From assembly GCF_048771995.1 (NCBI RefSeq), contig NC_133027.1:59023501-59087500 (forward strand): a stretch of 64,000 nt of DNA, given 5' to 3'. The notes below the pieces were generated by a model. It was not told the origin of the DNA, ran no database searches, and saw only the letters and a program-made list of their open reading frames with translations. Source of the DNA: Taeniopygia guttata (Eukaryota > Chordata > Aves > Passeriformes > Estrildidae). Made by a program: the position numbers and the translations under genes. This document shows positions 46,173 through 57,900 of the stretch, one piece after another (position 1 is the first letter of the stretch; each line of letters begins with the position of its first letter).

Positions 46173-46178
46173 TTTATT
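46173..46178 (-). terminator. ZBTB2: ZBTB2 poly(A) signal
   Basis: On the - strand AATAAA is followed 35-60 bases later by GGTTGTTGCTGGTGTTCGG, a strong GU-rich downstream element. This gives a 3'UTR of about 1.65 kb. An additional AATAAA on the same strand at 47029-47034 could serve as an earlier site. Confidence 0.55.
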
Positions 46179-47061
46179 CAATGAAATGATGTATAAAAAC
46201 TTACAAATCTGAGAACTTAACTATACACAAAAAGATGATATTCAGTATACACAGAGAAGAGCTGTGGTTTGTGACTTGCCCTCTCCCACCCCTCCCCCCA
46301 ACACACACTGTCTCCATTTATGATGGGGCACTTTTTCTGTCCACTTAGACCTTCTGTTGGCCCAGTAATTGTTCAGTGGGCTGCACTGCTGCTGTCAGTT
46401 TAGGTTTTTAGGCTACCAGCAAAAAATCTGGGCATCTACATAAAACAATGAAAATCAACAACTTGATTTTTAACACAAAGATGCAGTACTGCCAATAGCA
46501 GTAACTAAAACTACAGAATCCATACTTTCAGTTTTTGCAGGCTTTGCCTTGGCTTTCAAAATAACAGGACTCTCATAGAGCAGAATTTCCCAGCCAGCAC
46601 TACAGAGTCATTTTAAAACAACCATGATCACCTGTTGCTAGAACACCACTTATCCTCCCTCTTAACTCACACCATTAGACCAAATGAATCATGGACATTC
46701 CTTGCCTGAGTAAGGGAATAAAGCTTTTCTCTCTTCTTTCATCCAGAATGACTCAAAGCTCTCTATAACTAACAACACAAGCATGTGCTACACTAGTGAT
46801 GGTGCAGTGCTCACCAGTATGCCACTTCTCTAATTTCCTTGGTAGCTTGGGTGACAACACTTACCTTTTGGCTTCTCTTCAACAGGTCAATAAAAATGCA
46901 CACAGCTCAGGATGTTCCAAATTTGGTTAAATGCAACCTGTGCAATGACTAGCTTTGTCAAATAACTAAAAAACATTCCAGGCTGAATCTGAGAGCAGAC
47001 GGCCAGTTACTTAAAAAGGATGTGTGCATTTATTTACCTGTACCAAATATACACACAGACA

Positions 47062-47118
47062 CTTTATATATATATAAATCTTTATACATATACAGTATTT
47101 ATATATATATATATAAAG
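47062..47118 (-). repeat. ZBTB2: AT-rich inverted repeat in the ZBTB2 3'UTR
   Basis: The left arm CTTTATATATATATAAAT (47062-47079) and a right arm from 47097 to 47118, which reads back as CTTTATATATATATATATAAAT, flank a 17-base loop. Both arms are (TA)n-based, so it may be simply a microsatellite, but the matching CTTTA...TAAAG ends make a full hairpin in the RNA. Confidence 0.7.
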
Positions 47119-47810
47119 ATTGCCATCACATTACTATTACAGCTACTTAAGTCAGAATTTGACTAAGCAATGACTTTGCTTGACTCTGAAACAGATACCC
47201 AAAGGCATACTTGAAGGAAAACATATGGCTAAAAGAAAACCAACACCCTCAGCTCTTTTTAACTCAATGAACAGAGATTTCTGCATTCCTTGAGGAAAAG
47301 TTCTGAGGGCTTAGGTTGTAACCTTAATCAACTTGCATGTGGACTTGTAAAGAGCACGGTGTTTATTCTGTCAGATCTCAAAATGCCTTCTACCAGGGAA
47401 ACCAAAATACATATATCCTTTGCTTACCAAACTGATACTCTGTTTATCATTACACTCATCATTGTATCTAAATACACTTTTAAGCAATCTAAATTTTGTT
47501 TAAAATCTATTAAATTTGGAATAACTAATACTATCAACATAGTTAGCTGGATTGTTTTTCACATGTTCCTTTGTATTAAAATCAATTTTGTTGTGGTTTG
47601 ATGCAAGAGCTTTTTGTTTGTTTTGGTGGGAGAGGCAAAGTCCAATTTCCTAATGTGCCAGTACATTTCTGGTTGCTGAAGACAAAGGGTAGGAAGGAGG
47701 TTGCTGGAAAAGATGGCAGGGGTAAGTGAGGTAAGAGGTAGGGGGAGGAAAAAATTGATTTAATAAAAAATGAGTAAAGAAACTTTAAAAAATTTATATA
47801 GGTTTCACAT

Positions 47811-49173
47811 TCAGTCTAACAACACTGCTTCCTGCTCCTTTTTGATGGAGGCTAACACTGCGTTATCAGTCTCTGTGGCTTCTGTGTCCCCACCACCTAA
47901 CAGAATGGAGCGATCTTCTTCTAGTGTAAAGACAGAGTTTTGATTTTGGCACGAATGTTTGACTACTTCATTGGGAGTTGAAAAAGTTTTGTCACACAAG
48001 TTACATTTGTAGGGCTTGTTGGTCTGTACTAGCATGTTGTCCATTTGACTGCCTTCCTCAAAAGTACAGAGCTCCAGAGTCTGTTTATCCACCATCGTGT
48101 ACGTGTCCATGCTCTGGTTTAGGCACACGTGTCTGGCAGCCTGGTTAGCCCTACAAAAGCTTTTGTCACAAGTGCTGCACTTGAAGGGCTTGCCTGTGTG
48201 TATGTACATGTGCTCCCTCCAGTGGCTTTTCTGAATAAATTTGCGACCACAGATGGAACATTCGTATTTCCGTCTCTTTACCTCTCTCTCTTGATCTGCC
48301 TGCTCCAGGTTGTCAATATCTGCAATATCCGAGGGGGGAGGTGTCTCTGACTGCTGCTGCCCATCAATTATTGGGGAGTCTGAGATCTGCTGCAGCTCGC
48401 TATCACTAATCATCCCTGCTTCAGGCACTTCCATGGCATCTTTATCAGCTGTGTTGTTACAGAGAGACAAGGAAATATTACTTTCTCCCTGCTGGCTAGA
48501 TGTGAAGGGAACTCCCGTGTGGATCTGCAGGTGCTCCCGCAAGCTGCTGCGCAGGTTGAACCGGCGACCACAGAGGTGACAGGCATAGTATTTTGGGAAG
48601 CTTCCGTTCCTTTTCATAATGCTTGGCTTGACATGTGCTATTGTGAGAGAGGCAGGCTGTTCATCTGAAGAAGATGCTTCCATATTGGCCTCTTCTCCAG
48701 AAGGTGAATTATTACCAGCAGCAGATACCAATTCTGGAGATAGAGAAGATGGCAATGGGTCAGAAGCAGACATATTTGTCCGGGTCACTTGTGGCAGATT
48801 TGCACCCAACTGTGAGAGCTGTGAGCCTTCAGAAACCTGCTCTTGGTTCATTCGTGATGTCTGAGGCCGTGGTTCTCGCCCGAGTTTGTCAGCCGCTGAC
48901 GTAACCTTAGTGGGATGTCTTATCTGGTGATCTGCAATCTGAATGCCATATAATGAAGATGCTAATGGAAAGACTTGATCTGGGTGAGAAAAAGTTCCCT
49001 GACTTGCAAGGCTGGCCTCTTGAATTAGTGGATATGCATGCAGAAACTTTATTCCCTGTTCCAGTCGAACTGGGTCAATGAGTTGTGGTGCCATCTTCCC
49101 AGTGTACATCAAATGCAAGAGATAACTGAAGATATCTGGCTGTATGTCGGTTGCTTTCAAACGGACACATTCA
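47811..49173 (-). CDS. ZBTB2: ZBTB2 last coding exon (C-terminal BTB and four zinc fingers)
   Basis: The acceptor GTTTCACCTTTCAG lies just upstream (intron side 49174). The exon begins with T of Ser58, then [13 protein letters not shown], and ends [11 protein letters not shown] with TGA at 47811-47813. All cysteine and histidine ligands of the four fingers are present. An acidic/Ser-rich stretch [17 protein letters not shown] precedes finger 2. Confidence 0.95.
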
Positions 49174-51325
49174 CTGAAAGGTGAAACAAAAGTATAAATA
49201 AGACATAAGGAAAATATTTTTTTCCAGTTCTGTTATTTAAGCCTTGATAAAAATAGGAGGTTTCTACTTAAATTCAAAAGACAGAATCTGCAATAAATAT
49301 TAAGGGAAATGCTTTACTGTGAAAGAGCTAATCTTAGGAGCTACTTGAAAGATGACTTCTTTCCTCAGTGAAGTAACTGGCTTGAAAGAAAAGCAGTCCC
49401 ATTGCGACCTATACCATTTTAAACTGCTGTTATATTGTAAATGTGTTGTCACATATTAATATATTTTGTAAACTGCAAAGACATTTTCCCCCTTTTCTTG
49501 GCTGGATTCAAACACATCTGTAGCTAAATTACAACCTGCTAGCACTGAATTCACAGTCCAATAAACTTTTCTCAGTATTTAGCCCTGAAAGCACCTAATT
49601 CATCTGGCACTTGCCTGCTGGGCTTATATGTCGTACTACAGTTTGCAACTACAGGTTTGCAAACTGGTGGGATTCCGTTGTCCCAAGTGCATTATGATTC
49701 AAAAACTATGCAGGATAGGGTGTAAATTCACCCAAGGATCTGATGCAACAGGTGTAACTTGTGGAATCTAGGTTCTTTACGCAGTAGAACAGCAGCTTTT
49801 TTTCCTTGAATAGGGAAGAAGAAACAGCAGCACCAGTGGACTGCCTGGTCAGCCTAGCAGTCCCCTGATTAGAGCACTCAAAGGGAGATGCTTTGGCTGT
49901 GATGCCCTCTTCAGGGGACTGAAACCAACACCACCCTCCAGCTCAGAGTGTCCCGTATGCATCAACCTTTATGATGCTCTGGACTGAGACAGCCACCACT
50001 GCTCTAGCTAAGGCTGTATCTCTCTGCAGAAAGTAAGGCAAGGTTCACAGAAGAAGAAAGAAAACAAGGAACATCTTTGTGAGGTCAGTTAGCTAACAGG
50101 AGAGGAACTGAGATTCTAATTATTTTTCATAAGTATTTGTAGCTCCGCTATTAAAAATAAACATAAATAAACCACAGAAATTCAGAAATGGACATGATTG
50201 TGTGCTGTGGTCTGTATGCTGTAACTACAGTAAGCTACCAAGCTGGGGAGGAAATTATAGCCAATTCTTCCATTTCTTTAGCTGCACGCTTTCTTGAGCT
50301 CTCTCTGTGATCTCTTTTGACAGATATATGACTCAAAAGTAAACTTTGCAATGCTGTCTTCCAAAGATGACTGTGTGCTGTTGATAGAGCATCAAGACTG
50401 ATAACATCTGCCTGCAGTCCTGTTTCAGAAGTGCAAATGCACTTCTGTCCTAGCAGTTCACTTCTGGCTCTTCTGGCTAAGAACTCTTAGCCAAAGAGTT
50501 AAGTTTGAATCACTTAACAATCTTTTTGAGTTAGTTCAAATATTTTGGAAAAAGACAAAAAAATCTTTAAAGTGGTCTCACACTTTGGTGATCTTTTCAA
50601 TCTCCTCAATGTAAGCCTGTGGTATAAGAAAAAAAAAAAACAACCAAAAAAACCACTGAAAGAAAAGTACCACAAACCCCTTTATTTTTCACCACTACAT
50701 AGTATTCTGTTATTTAACTGACGATAAACTACAAAGAAATGAAACACATATACCTCTTTTGTAAGTTTATTTCTCAAAACCTCCTAGCAAGTACTTATTG
50801 GATTGTATGTAACATTACACAAATATCAACAACAGTGTCAAGACAGAGCAGAAGATAGTGACTGGGGGAAGGAAAGTGCAGGATAAAAGACAGGATCTTT
50901 GAAGTGTTCAATTATAGAAATTAAATTTTCTATGCTTTTTAAGGACAAAGAACTTGTGCTAAATTATCAAATTAGTGTTAATGAATCACAGTTCAACTTT
51001 AATATGTTTTTAAGTGAGGTTCTAGTTTGAAGTTAAGACTGGATTCCATGCTCTTTATGTCATAACAAGAAGCAAAAAGAACATTTTGTTGCTAGACTTC
51101 CTTAGCTTAGTTAACTGAACAACATTTAAACTGTGAACCTTTTTAGAGTTACCTGGTTTGATGAACAAACAACATCTTGAAGTAGTTGGAGAAAGAAGCG
51201 AGGACAGATTTGTGTGCCTTGAAGTAGACATCCCCAATGGCAACTGTGCAGTCACACAGGAAACCGAACTCTCTCTGAGCATTTAGCTGCTGCAGCAGAA
51301 TAAGTCCATGGTTGGCCAAATCCAT
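47811..51325 (-). CDS. ZBTB2: ZBTB2, BTB/POZ zinc-finger transcription factor, spliced
   Basis: Coding exons 51325-51153 and 49173-47811 join in phase 2 (AG plus T makes Ser58) to give 511 residues; human is 514 (recalled). The BTB/POZ domain (about residues 14-85) spans the junction. Zinc fingers begin at residues 254 ([10 protein letters not shown]), 361 ([10 protein letters not shown]), 388 ([10 protein letters not shown]) and 446 ([10 protein letters not shown]). The first two are C2H2 with HTG linkers; the last two end H...C (C2HC). ZBTB2 is a nuclear POZ factor reported to repress p53-pathway genes and to bind unmethylated CpG DNA (family knowledge). The linker between the BTB and finger 1 is the least conserved part. 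Confidence 0.96.
49174..51152 (-). other. ZBTB2: ZBTB2 intron between the coding exons
   Basis: A 2.0-kb AT-rich intron with canonical GT-AG ends. It has an A-run at 50628-50640. Nothing else recognisable. Confidence 0.7.
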
Positions 51326-51337
51326 TTTTTTTATGCT
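51153..51337 (-). CDS. ZBTB2: ZBTB2 first coding exon (BTB N-terminus), ATG at 51325
   Basis: On the - strand the acceptor TTTGCTTTTCAG ends at 51338 and 12 bases of 5'UTR precede ATG at 51325-51323. The peptide [20 protein letters not shown] and the following [17 protein letters not shown] are identical to human as I remember it. The donor is AG|GTAACT at 51152. An upstream in-frame ATG at 51382 lies in the intron and is rejected as the start. Confidence 0.94.
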
Positions 51338-53750
51338 CTGAAAAGCAAATGACCTGCATGTAAAACTTAACAGTAGATGCACAGATGCAACAGTAGCTGT
51401 CTCTTAACAGATATTTTCTCCAATATCCAGATGCCATACTTTAGTAACACATCTTAATCCCAAATTACTGTATAAAAGATACCTTACCATAGGCAAGGAT
51501 TTTTCTTTCGTGATGGGAAATGTGATTCACAAAGATGTGAGTGATTTGCCAAGGTTTAAAGAGCAAAGGAGAACCAGGACCAAAGTGTAATGCCCAGAAG
51601 AGAACAGAAAGAGAATGTGAAACTAGAAGTGGATCAAAACATTTATAAAAAGTTGGGTGTTTTCCCCTCTAAACTTAACAGTAAGTTACCAGAATTTAAG
51701 TCCGGTTTAAGCAGCTAGTTGCTTTTATACACTAACAGCATGGCTTTTTGGGAAAGAGAACAGAAATGTATTCCCCATATGCCAGTATGTTTAGTCACTC
51801 GAGAAGCAAGCATTTCTACTTGCTGGACAGGGAAGAACTCCCTCGTATTTAAAGCAATAACCAGGCTGACCAAATGCGTTCCTTTGCATTCACATGAGAT
51901 CAGAACTCACTGGAGACAGGGGTGTAAAGACAAAGAAAGAAATACAGTGTAAGATACAGCTGATTATTTTCTTACAGTAAATAAGAGAAAAAGAAGTTAG
52001 GTTTCAACTCTCTTTAGGTACATATTCTCCTCCCTAAACTGATGTTTGGATAACTAACTTTGTACACACAATACGCTAAGATTCTCTCTCTCTCCCTCCA
52101 CAATAGGGAATACTTGCTGTCAGAAGGAACAAAAATCATGTTTGGTGTTATTTCATCCTGCAAGATACCCATTGTGGGTGATGTTACAGAAAACGCTATT
52201 TTTTTTTTACCTTTAATTTTGATTATGAACGTGTTCTACATTTTTTTAAATTCATCTGGTTTGCACTTGGACAATAAAACTTGCCAATCAGAGCAAACCA
52301 CCAATGTGAAGGCACTCCAAGCCAGACAAGCATTCTTTCTAGTCATTACCATCCTAAGTGTGTTTAGTTTGGAGTTTCACTTTTACCCCAAACAGCAAGC
52401 ACTTCCTTAAAGACCTGAATTGAACTTTTAAAAAAATGATACATGTGCACAACACTGTGTTTTGCATGTATCTGAATGATAGCTAAACGCTCTAGCTAAA
52501 AGCACTGCAGTAATTACACTCCAAGGAAATGACAGGGCAGATGAAAAGAGCGAGCGAGGACAGCACTTTGCACATTATAGGTATGCGTGTGCTCAGGAAT
52601 TTTACCCTTGGCTAAATGAAATGGTGATTAACACCGGCAAGGCCGTATTTCAGTGCTGACCGATTCCACAAGTGTGTGAAATACTTGTGCCCTGAAACCC
52701 CGTGGGGACAGCGCTTCCCCGGCCGGGCAGTGGAAGTTACCTAATGTCCGCAGCGCTAGCTGAGAGGCCAGGCGGGCCGAGACCGCTCGGGCAGGGTGCT
52801 CGCTCCGGAGACACCACAGGGAAAACGGGGCGGCGCAAGCCCAGGGAAACACTGGGGAAACGCCGCGGGAGTGGGCCGGGTACGGGCAGCCAACCGGGCC
52901 GGCAGGGAATAGCTCAGGCACGGCGCTTCCCGCTCTGCCCCCGCACTCTGGGCAGCGAACCTCGGCAGCACCGAGCCCGCGGCGCTGCTCCCGCTCCGGC
53001 GGCAGAGGGCACCGGCGCGGCCCCGGCCGCTCACGGACGCGCCGCAGCCCCCGGAGCGGCGGCAGCTGCCCGCCCGGCCTTCGCCTCAGCCCGGGCGGCG
53101 GGCGGGGACCGTGTGCGCCTTCCCCGCCTCCCGCCCGGGCGCTCCCGCCTCGTCCGGCCGGGGGCGTGTCCGGCCGCGCGCCCGCTCCATGCCGGAGCAC
53201 GCTCGGCCCCAGTGCGGGAGCGGCCGGCGCCTCCCATTGGCCGCCGGGGCGGAAGGCCGGGCGGCCGCGCGCCGCTCTCACTGGCTGCGCCCCGCCCCTC
53301 CCTCCTCCCTCTGGCCCCGCCCGCCGCCCCCCCGGCGCACGCCACGCGCGCACGGACGGGACGGAGACGACGCGCGAGACGCAGCGCGAGCGGAGCCGCC
53401 AGGGCGCGCGAGACGGGAAGAGCCGCCGCCGCCGCCGCCGCCAGGGCCGGCCCAGCCCAGCCCAGCCCGCCGGGGGGGGGACGGGGGGCAGGCGGGGCCG
53501 CCCCGCCCCGCGCGCGCCGGATCCCGCTGCTGCTGCCGCCGCCACCGCCGCCGCCGAAGGGGGCGGGAGGGAGGCAGCGCGGGCCTCAACCGGCCGAGCC
53601 GAGCCCCGCGCCGGGCGGCACCGGCCCACCCGGCCCCCTCCCTCTCTTCCTCTTTCTCTGCGACCCACCCACTCCCCTCCGCCTCGGCCCGGCCCTCCCC
53701 TCGGTGCGCACCCATCCCCCGCTCCGTACCGTGTCCCGGATGGAGCCGCC

Positions 53751-53788
53751 CGGCCCGGCCCGGCCCGGCCCGGTCCGGCCCGGTCTGG
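53751..53788. repeat. GGCCC pentanucleotide array
   Basis: Seven or so copies of CCCGG, with CCGGT variants, lie in the ZBTB2 CpG island. It is a simple promoter repeat. Confidence 0.8.
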
Positions 53789-54473
53789 CGGGGATTCACC
53801 GGGCAGTTCCACCTCCCGCCCCGCAACCCCCTCGGCCCGCTCGGACCCGGCGGGGCCCGGGGAGCCCCTCTCACACAATGCGGAGGTAGGGCCGAGCAGG
53901 CCCCGCCGCGCCCCCGCCGCCGCCGCCGCCTCAGCCCGGGCCGCGGCCGGCGCGACGGGGCCGGGCGCACGTGCGGGCGGCGGGGCCGGGCTGCCCCGCG
54001 GGGCGGGCGCGGCGCGGCCGGTGCTCGCTCACCTGGGGGGCGTGGGGGCCGCCGGGTGACGCCGCGCGGGGGCCGCCGCCGTCTCCGCGCCCGGCAGCAG
54101 CAACAACGGAGTCAGCGCGGCGGCGGCGGCGGCGGCTTTTCCTGTCCGGTTACGTTCGGGTCACATGACCGGGAGCGGAGCACAGAGGCTGCGGCGAGGA
54201 GCCCCCGCCGTGGGGGAGGGGAGGCGGCGAGCGCTGTGGCGGCAGCGGGAGACACCCAGCCCCCGCCCCTCCCTCCGCGCCCGCCCCACCACCGGGAACG
54301 GGAGCGGCCCTCCCGCCTTCCGGGCTCCCCCGGGGCAAAGCCGCCGCTCCCGTCCTAGAGAGGCGCGCTGCCCCTTTAAAACTCCCGGGCGGCAGAGACC
54401 GGTGTAGCCCCCCTGCATCCCCCTCCGCCTCCAGTGCTGCGGGATAACGGGGATCGTGGCGGCGTGCGGGGCT

Positions 54474-54506
54474 GCGATGGGATGGGGCGGGATGGGATGG
54501 GGCGGT
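54474..54506 (+). repeat. G-rich tandem repeat, ~20-bp unit
   Basis: GATGGGATGGGGCGG occurs twice head to tail. The four closely spaced G-runs on the + strand could form a G-quadruplex (inference). Confidence 0.6.
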
Positions 54507-54906
54507 GCTGTGCCGCGCCCGCCGCCGCCTTCCCGGCGCCCGTCCGGCCTCGCCGTGGCGGCAGAGGCTGCTCGGTGCCGCCACCGGGGGGCCCCGAGCG
54601 GCTCCCGCCGAGCGGTGCTTGGCGGCGGGTGTGGGATCGAGGGATGGATGCCGCTGGGTGCTGCCCTCGCGCCTGCTGCCGGGGAGGAGTGACGGGCGCA
54701 GGTGCGTCCCGGCGCTTCTCGCGGAGTCGCCCGGGATGTGGGAGACGGGGACGGGCCAGCAGCGGTGGGACGCGGTGTCCCGGGCCTATCGCGCACAAAC
54801 TCTGAGAGCCGGTGCCCTCCTCCTCGTCACCCTGGCTGCTCTCCAGGTGTCATTTATAGCAAGTCTCGCTCCGGTGCGTCGGGAAGGGGCGGCGTGGGAC
54901 CGTTCT

Positions 54907-57900
54907 CTGTGAAACTGTCCTGGGCACGCTGTGGCTGAGCTGTCAGATGGGAGGTTACAAGTTCAGTTGTCAAAAAGAGTGATTCAGCGTACAAACCTGG
55001 AGAGGTTGGGTCTGCTTGCGGTCTGTTCAGCTGGACGCAGGTTATTTGAAGCGAGTATTGCCTTTTTAAGGGATGATATAGCTGCCGTATGTAAAACTCA
55101 CACCTGCAGCTTCCCACAGTGGCAGATCTGGTTGTGGTGGAGTGCGGAGAGATGGTGGCTGTAGCCAGGCCTCATTTTAGCCAAATTCATGGCATACTGT
55201 TGAATAATCCATGGATGCTTATAAAACTGCATAAAGAAATACACCAACAGACATACCTGGAAATACACGTATGTCCGCAATACGTGGAAAAAGTTGTCGG
55301 TCTTGCGGAAGTTACTAAGAGCTGTTGGCATTGAGCAGGGATGCTGTCTATTACAAGAGGCTGGGAGGTCCCTGGATGTGATTTCTCCAGGCAGGGGATC
55401 AGTCCAGGGACAGCTGGGATACATCGTCTAAGTGGAGCAGTGGCATGGACAGAACCATTTTCAGAGAGAAACTTTGTTGTTGTTGTTGAAAGACTCTGTG
55501 GGAAGATGTTTAGCCAGCAATAGGTAAAGGGGGTTCCTTTGCACCTCCTGTCCTGGAACTCTGCTCCTGCTGTCCTCCAGTGCGCTTTTTGTTGTTCATG
55601 GGGAACATGAATGCCACAATGCCAACTGTCTGAATTAGGTCCAGATGATTATTGCCTTTTTTAGGGTACTTATTTAAACAAGCATTTAGGGGCCTAGCTG
55701 TACCTGGGATGTTGTTTCCATGGTAATTAAATAAGATAGACTATGGAAAAAAAGGCTCAAACTTTGAGCTTTGCATCTTGACAGCAGGTGTGCTGATGGG
55801 GAGGAGGAGTCTTGTATCTTGTCTGGTTTGGAGAGCCACAGCTGATTGCAGCTATCTCAGGCAGTTGTTACTTCTACAGGATCTAAATCGATAAAGGATT
55901 AGACCAGTTTTATGTGAGTCTGTCTCACTTAGCCATCTCCCACTGAAATTAATGGATGTCTTTATAGGCACAGCTTGAGTCTTTGCATCAAATAGCTCAT
56001 GAATATTAATTTATTTACTCAAATTAAACTGCATTTGAAAAGCACAGGTTTTTAAGAATAGTGAAGTCTTAAAAAATCCCAACAAACCAACCCCAAAACC
56101 CAAAAACTTTTAATTATAATGGAGCTGAAAGCTGTATGCTGCTGTTCCAGTACTTAGAATGAAGCATCTGAACAGAACCTAATCTTTAAGACCCATCTCG
56201 AATAGCTGAGATCTTAAAAACATGTCCATTGTAGTTCAGCACAACTCTCTGAGTTCTGCTATGTGAGCATGTGGCAGAAAGTTTATAGAATGTATTTAAC
56301 CAGTCTACTTGGCAGTTTTTTCCCCTGAATGGTTTCCCTTGCATTTCAATTTTGCAAGCTAAATACAAAGTAAAGAGAGTAGATGGGCATTTGAACTCAA
56401 GTCACTTAGTGTTTGATTATCTATCTCATTCTACTGAAAGATATTGAAAAAGTGGTATAGTTTTTAATTTAACTGAGTGGGCTACTTAGGAAAACCAGTG
56501 TGTTTCTGGCAGATACCTGGCAGGCTTCTTTTGGCCTCTTTTTCATGCTGCACTTGCTTACTTCTGTGTTGGCATTTGTGTAGGATTCTCCTCTGTGCTG
56601 TCTCTGAAACTGGAAAAATTAACTTAGCTATGGTTTATTTGTATTATTAGCAGCTCATAATTAATCTGTAAATCACCTTTATTTGGACTGCAATACGTGA
56701 ATCCAGCAATAGTGCAGTTTCTAATACTGTTGCATTCAAGGCCTGTTGGAATCTGTAGAAGGATGGCTGTGTTGAGTGTAATGTTGCCAAACTTCAGACC
56801 TTCAATATTGACTGACACCTGAGACGTGTCACCTGTGTCACAGGGAGTGATGAGTGATAAGCATTTACCTGATGAATTTGGGACACCCAACTTATCGTGT
56901 GAATCTAAAAAGTTACTCTATCTCTTCTTCAGATTTTTGGGTTGGTTTGTTTCTTAGGTTACAGTCCATGCACCTGAAATTGTAATAAAAATGTATTCAT
57001 GTCTCATTAAGTGGCATTACTTAATTGCTTTTAGTTTCTATGTGCTGGCTTTCCCTCCTGAGTTTGTAGAGGTACTTGATTAGAATTTCTTTCCCACTTT
57101 TATGACTTTTTGAAAGGATTTTCTTTTGAAAGATAGTGCTACACACATCTGAGCACATTCTTAGTTAGGTGTGATGCTGTTGGTGACAGGATCAGTCCCT
57201 AGGTTTTGGGTTTTATTTCGGTCTGCATGTACTTGGATTAGAGGTAGCATTTTGTCTGATAAGGTCATATTTTACATTGTAAATGAGCATGCTGCTGATG
57301 ATATAAGTGTTAATAGGATGACGAAAGTGTCTGCTAATCTGAGTAAAAAGTCACTTGAGCAGTGGGAGGAACTTGATCCAGTCTCAAGTCCTATAAGTGT
57401 GTTCTCTTGGACGAGTTCAGTTGAAATCTGGAGTGGAATAGCAAATTTTTTTATCACTATAGTCAAAACCTCAGCAGCTCTAGTGATGTTAATTAAGCTC
57501 AAAGTGCTAAGATTTTTTGTGAGTTTTCGAATTTCTCAGCATTTTTGAAAAGTAAGAGAGCAGAGTCACTGTTCTGAAGAACTCTTTGCTCACTGCTCCC
57601 TGCAACGCTGCTGACACACTGTCAGAGGAGTGGAAGCCATGGGGATCTGGGAGTTGCGTGTCCTAAGCAGTGCATGGGAATTGTTCCCTGAATGTGTGGG
57701 ACCCTATTTCACATGGGTACAACTGTAGTAAACCAAGAGTTTATGTCAATGCTGTTAATCTGTTTTATTAGCACAGCTGCTATTTCTAACACTTCCACTT
57801 TGGATTTATGCTGGCAAGAAGGCTTGGTGGCAAGTGTGATAGCTGCAGGAGCTTCTTCCTAGAACATTGTACCTCTGAGAGTCTCCAAGCTTTTCTTCCA

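Larger units (their letters stand above)
46150..47810 (-). other. ZBTB2: ZBTB2 3'UTR
   Basis: Non-coding AT-rich sequence from the TGA at 47811 to the poly(A) signal at 46173. It contains the AT-rich inverted repeat at 47062-47118. The end is inferred from the signal only. Confidence 0.6.
52680..54900 (-). promoter_or_regulatory. ZBTB2: Large CpG island, ZBTB2 promoter and non-coding first exon(s)
   Basis: About 2.2 kb of very CpG-rich DNA. On the - strand the best donor is CAG|GTGAGC at 54032, so a non-coding exon 1 would run from roughly 54165 down to 54033. A second donor, TTAG|GTAACT near 52742, could end an alternative first exon. GGTCACATGACC at 54159-54170, just upstream of the likely start, contains the TCACATGA M-box bound by MITF/TFE-type factors. 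The island carries CCG-triplet runs (53423-53440, 54117-54136), CCCAG repeats (53448-53469), a GGCCC 5-mer array (53751-53788) and a GGGATGGGGC-type array (54474-54506). Long open frames on both strands reflect the base composition. Confidence 0.72.

Noticed and set aside
51323-51382. Upstream in-frame ATG at 51382 as the ZBTB2 start
   Set aside because: It is on the intron side of a good acceptor (TTTGCTTTTCAG), and the conserved protein starts MDLANHG at 51325.
52628-54358. Open frames of 300-416 codons in the ZBTB2 CpG island
   Set aside because: Same reason: low-complexity Arg/Pro/Ala translations in competing frames on both strands, with CCG repeats. The block is promoter and non-coding first exon.
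56624-56890. 88-codon minus-strand frame with several Asn-X-Ser/Thr sites and cysteines
   Set aside because: It looks faintly like an extracellular protein, but no family was recognised, no splice partners were found and the neighbours are full of stops. Not enough to call a gene or element.
57171-57548. 125-codon + frame overlapping a 76-codon minus frame
   Set aside because: No recognisable domain or splice context; open on both strands by chance in AT-rich DNA.
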